Shown piece by piece: positions 25,601 to 31,600 of a stretch of 64,000 bases of DNA (its first letter is position 1; each line of letters opens with the position of its first letter). The DNA is from Heligmosomoides polygyrus polygyrus (taxonomy: Eukaryota > Nematoda > Chromadorea > Rhabditida > Heligmosomidae), in NCBI GenBank assembly GCA_947396885.1, contig OX377205.1, forward strand, positions 55,598,676-55,662,675, written 5' to 3'. Position numbers and translations under genes: made by a program. The notes beneath the pieces were generated by a model. That model saw nothing but the letters and a program-made list of their open reading frames with translations. It ran no database searches and was not told the DNA's origin.

Positions 25601-28600
25601 GGACGCAGGGGATAAGCGGATGGGCGAACTGCAGGGTGCGAGAAATAAACACGATCAATCTAGACTCGAAAGCTACTGGGTGCGTTTAAATCCGGACAAA
25701 CTAAACTTTCCCTTTCCAAGCAAATTTATTAATACATAACGCGAATGAAATACATTTTTACACACAAATAGAGTGATTTCTTAAGGGTAAAATTTAATGT
25801 ATTCTTCTTCAGTGGCAATGACCGCCTCCATCAGTATCCTGAAACACTCAACGCTCTCTAGAAGACCGCTGCCCATATTTGTGGATGCTGCTCCAATAGC
25901 GGTGCGAAGAGATATGACATTAGGGTACCTCGTTTGTTAGCAACCCGTACGACTACGCCCCAAACTTAATAGGACAGGGGATTCAAATCCGAGCTATTAG
26001 GTTGTAAGGAAAGTGTCCCGCCACTTGTGTATTTTTCTCAAATTTGTTTCTCTCGTTCCATACATACAACAACTAACGAACATATGCGCAATTATTATCT
26101 ACAACATATAGCCATTTGTCAATTAATCTGTAGGTCCTGCTTCTATAGAACTCCTGGGGTTCTGACGAAAAACTCATCGAGGCACTTTTCATCTTGCTCC
26201 CCGTCGTCAAATTGTTTCCCCAATTAGCTCGACAACGAAGTGGGCCAGAACATGGCATCCGAAATACGGGAGATTCTTCTGAGTCTCCATTCCAACGTGT
26301 GTAGCGCATTTTCGAGAAGGAAGAAGACCTTGCATTGCTTCCCACGAAGAGCTGCATCAACGCATAGCGATCGAACTGCCTGCAGTAGACATCGCTAGTG
26401 ATAGTAGTGTTTGCAGGTAGCAGCACCCAGTGGATGACTCCTTTCCGACTCCACCAGACACTGAGCACTACGATTATTTCTGTGCCCAACGAGGTTGTAA
26501 GGTGGATCAGTATTTATTGAGCGGCCTAACGTTTCGACCCGTTCGGCGTCGCTCCGCACAAGCGGTGGATCAGCGGGCCTCCGAAGACGACGAACGGGTC
26601 GAAACGTTAGGCCGCTCAATAAATTCTGATCCACCTTACAACCTCGTTCGGCACTGAGCATTACCTTTTTTGGGTGATGTTCTGCTCTTGGCGTGGGAAT
26701 TCCTGCTTCGCCGCAACTGAGCCACTGACGCTTCCGCGAGTGGTTAACGTACACTTCCCACTTTTCGTCGCCGGTGGCCAGGTTCTCGAGCCAAGAAAAA
26801 CTCAGCCGTAAAGACATGCGCGCATCCTGGCGCACTTGGCGCACCGCAGCTGGTGGCCGCTAAGTTCATGCGGTGTCCATGCACCATGCCTATATGTCTT
26901 CCAAAGACCACGCAGGCTTTGAGTAATGGTGGTCTCACTGCACTCGAGTTCCACTGCCTCTTTGCGGGCTCAACGCCGGGGATCCTTCTGAATCAACGCA
27001 AGAAGGCGCCCCTCATTCAGAGCAACTTGCCTTGCAGACCATGCCTATATGTCTTGGTTGGTCCTCCAAGCAAAAGTCTTCATTCTTGAACTTCCGGAAC
27101 CATACTTTCGCTGTGTCGTAGGAGACGGTGGTAGGACTCATCGTTCCGCCTACGTTATCCACCAGGACTCCTGCACTGCTTTGCTTTTTGAGCTCGTAAA
27201 GCAGAAGCAGTTGAACACGCTTGCAGTCGAGGACGATTTTCTCTGTCATAGTCGTAACGGAATATAACGACAATAGTGGTAAATGTACAATGGAATTAGT
27301 TACAAATCGATATGTAAAAAAATATTTGAAATCTCACAGTTCATTAACAGTTTAAAATTATAGGCCACAAGAATCGAATAGGATGCGGGTGAATCAGGTG
27401 CACAAATACACCCAAATCTACTCGAAATTTTATAATTTCTCAAGAACATAAACTCCATGTCGCAACAATCATAAGCAAAGGACAACAACAACCACAACAA
27501 TGACAACCATAACATTAAACATGTTCCGTTTCGCCTCTATCTTCATACAAAACATGTTTAAAATTAGTTACCCCGAGGCCCATCAGTGAAGTGAGGCTCA
27601 TCAATACCTCTTATAAGTAGTGTCGCATTTGGCGTCAGGGCGTCGGAGCGTCGGAATTGTTGGGAGCAAAAAATTTGAGAAGCCGAGCACTCCGCTGGAT
27701 TCGTCTAGTCGAGCAGAGTTCAGGCATCTCTCCCTACTCCCTAGTTGCAGCGATTTGCTCTTTAGCGTCGCTGGCTGTAATTCCTCCTATTTTATATTGT
27801 TTAAAGTAGTCCAATTTCGCAAGACAATGAATATTCGGAATCCCATTTTACAGCCTTTCCAAAAGCGTAGAGAGGAAATAGCAGTTTTCGAAAATTGTTC
27901 TAGATCACCTATATATAGCATATTGTGGTAGGTTCTCGTCCTCGCCAGAGATAATTACACACACAGGACATCTATGGCTAGTTACCCGCCGCTCCACCTA
28001 AAGTTGTGCCAGGCTTCAATTTTCTTAACATTCTCCAGCAAATTTGGCTTCAGTGTTTCACTGCGACCTTGTCGGTAGTGAACACTGCGAAGTTCGGTAC
28101 TTTCCGGTATCAGATCGAGAAGATGATTTCTTCGATTTTAATTTCCTATTTTCCCGGTAACAAGCTATTCAAATCAGCTCATTTTTCTAACGTTTCAAGT
28201 GGGGTAGACTCTCTCAATTGTCGAATTGCTTATCGTGGTGTTGAACTCGAACCGAGATGGTACACGCTTTATTGACGACTAACGTTTCGGCGATTTCGCC
28301 TTCTTCAGAGTCTGAAAAAGTCCAGACATATGTTGAAGCTACTAGGTCAAACATCGCCACAGACCTTGCGAAATTCGAAGACCCGATGAACAACAACCCT
28401 TCCAGCCGAGAGAGACAACAACAGCCCGACACTTAGGACACCCGAGGAGACCCTTCAAGGCGAAACTAGCTAAAAGGCGAGACTGATGTATGGGGTGAGC
28501 TCTCGGGTTATATAGACGNNNNNNNNNNNNNNNNNNNNNNNNNNNNNNNNNNNNNNNNNNNNNNNNNNNNNNNNNNNNNNNNNNNNNNNNNNNNNNNNNN

Positions 28601-31600
28601 NNNNNNNNNNNNNNNNNNNNNNNNNNNNNNNNNNNNNNNNNNNNNNNNNNNNNNNNNNNNNNNNNNNNNNNNNNNNNNNNNNNNNNNNNNNNNNNNNNNN
28701 NNNNNNNNNNNNNNNNNNATCGAGGACGTGGGCCGAGCCTGCGCGGACGATGACGTCATGGAAAATCGATATTTTCGAAATTGGCCAAATTTTCTCGTTC
28801 AAAATTATCTAGTGGCTATTTTGTGCGCTGATTACGAATGCGACGTCCGTTTTTTGAAAAATTCGCCGATTTCGGTAAGTTTTGGATTTTCGTCTGGATA
28901 ACTGAGGGTGGTCGTGTCAGGATCACCGATCACCCTCAGTCATCAGTATAGGTGTCTTCTGCTATAATCAGCCAAATGGACTTCTTCATCGTGTTAGACA
29001 TTCCGAATAACCCCTGCCCTTAGATGAAGTTTGAGCAAAATTGGTGACCCTGACACGACCACCCTCAGTTATCCAGAAGAAAATCCAAAACTTACCGAAA
29101 TCGGCGAATTTTCAAAACGGACGTCGGTTTCGTAATCAGCGCACAAAATAACCACTAGATGATTTTGAACGAGAAAATTTGGCCAATTTCGAAACTATCG
29201 ATTTTCGATGACTCATCGTCCGCGCAGGCTCGGCCCACGTCCTCGACGGGAAATTGTCAAAAATCGCTTTCTCCAGAATTGGTCGAGAGTGACACCATTC
29301 GATAGAGCTTTTCGTGCTGAAGCTAACGGTGTTATTGCTAGTGTCGAAAATTCAAACATGGGCGAGTAAGAGCGCAGGAAACTTCAACGCTAAGTCCACC
29401 GCTCTGAAATGGCAGCTGGGGCTAAGGCGGTTTAGGCAGCTGAGGAGTGGTGAGCATGTCGTCGTAAAGTACCTCAAGTGTTCTGCTCGCCCATGCATTT
29501 GTAGGTCGTTTGCTGGCTGGATCTTCCCGTAGTGGTCGACTGAAATTGGAAGAAATTGTGTCACACAAGGCTAACCTGCATTTTCGCAGCGCCGTAACTT
29601 AGTCCAATCCTAAGCCACTTCGCTCTGTTTCAGCGAACTATTCGAACATTTTACAGTCTACAAAACCCACGAGTTGCAGCCGGAAAGGTTCACACGGTAC
29701 AGAGTTATCGCGCTCAGAACACGGCCACGCGTGCAATGCAATACAACAACGGTCCATGTTCTCCTCGCTCTTACCCGCCCAGATTACAGTTTTTCCTACT
29801 TCCAATAACACCATTCAATTCAGCATGAAAAGCTGGACCGAATGGTATCTAGCATGGCCCAATAGTAAGATATCGATTTTTATGACGTCATCGCCCGCGC
29901 AGGCTCGGATCGCGCGCCCACGTCCTCGACAGGAAATCGTCGAAAAATCCATTTTTCCGAAATTGGTCGAGAGTACCACCGTTCGATAGAGCTCTTCGAG
30001 CTGAAGATAACGGTACCATTGTAAGATTCGAAAGCTCAAATCTGGGTGAGTGAGAGCGCAAGAAACTCTAACCGCTTTCTTACGCCGCTCTAAACTGGCA
30101 GATGAGGACAAGGCAGTTCAGGCAGCTAAGGAGTGGTGAGCATGTCGTCGTAAAGTGCCTTCAGTGTTCTGCTAGCATACGCGTTTGCATGCCGTTAGCA
30201 CGCCGCGTCTTCCTGCAGGGGTCAACTGAATTCGGAAAAAATCGTGTCCCACACGGCTAACCTGCATATTCGCGCCGCTATAATTTCGCTTCTTCAAAAC
30301 CTATAACGCTGCACTTTCGCGTACTACTAAAGCTTTCTACTGCCTACAAAATTCACAAGCCGCAGCCGGAACGATTCGATCTCGACAGAGTTATTGCGCT
30401 CCGAACACACTCGCGCGTGCAATTTGCGAGTGGTCGCGCCTACTCGATTGATAGGTTCGATTCTGTATGCATTGTTTACGGCGCACTCCAAAGGCAAGCT
30501 GGACAGTCTTAAGGCAATTTCTGAGTAGGGCGGCTGGGAATTTCAATAAAATTCCCCAAACTGTCACTCTACAGGCTCTCGCGTCCACTCGATTGATTAT
30601 GTCCGGCCTATATGCATTGTTCAACTCTATTGATTTATATGTCAAAAGATAGAGCTCGATCTGCTGAGGTCAAATATATGTTTCTTTTCACAGGCGCTTG
30701 ATTTTAAAGAAAGTTATATAAAAAAGCCGCTTTGGAACGCTCCAAAGCGGCTTTTTCGGGAATTGACCAAAAGACATGCGCGGTACTGTATTTACTGAGC
30801 TGAGTGTTGGCCAGCGACCAAAGAGGTTGAAACGCGCCTCCGCGTCATGGAGACGAAGATGCTGCGGTGGACTGCCGGAGTTACGCGTTTGGACCGAGTG
30901 CGAAACGACTCCATTCGGCAAAGATTAAGTGTCACCCGGAGAGTTGAGAAACTGTGCGAAGCCCGTCTGAGATGGTACGGCCACGTTCTTCGCGCAAAAG
31001 GTGACAAGTCCGAAAGGCTGGCCTTAACCTCAAGGTGCACGGAAAGTAGCGTTGGCTTGATACGCTGCATCAGAACTGAAAGATGGCTAGGTTGCACCCT
31101 CATCAGGAATTTGATCAGGAAAAGTGGCGCCAGCATTCCACGAAAGCGGACCCCGCAACAAAGGCGGACAAACGCTGAAGAAGAAGAAATAATAGTTCGT
31201 AGCTAATTGTACGCTTAACGAAGTTTACCGGAAAGTTTGACCGGAAAATTAAGTGAGATTTTCCGTTTAAAAATCTTTTTAAAAATTCGACCCCAGTACA
31301 CTTCTATTGCACACCGCGCTCCCGCTGGCTAAAATGTGTACTGCATTAGTGGGCGACTCCATGGCTACCTTAGTTTTCATATCTTTAGTATTCTTACGGT
31401 CTCTTTTACTTAATTTGTTCTGTTTTAGATCTTGCATCAATGGCACATGGACTCCGGGATGGTGGCCCTGGTGCAGAGGTTCGTGGCTTATTAGTCTAAC
31501 AAGCTGGGATTCATGACATGAGCAATATTCCGAGCTGCATTAAGCCTAGCTTCCGTGAAATCTCACCGCTTGGGAAACTTAGTCAGACTTTCCAAAATTT

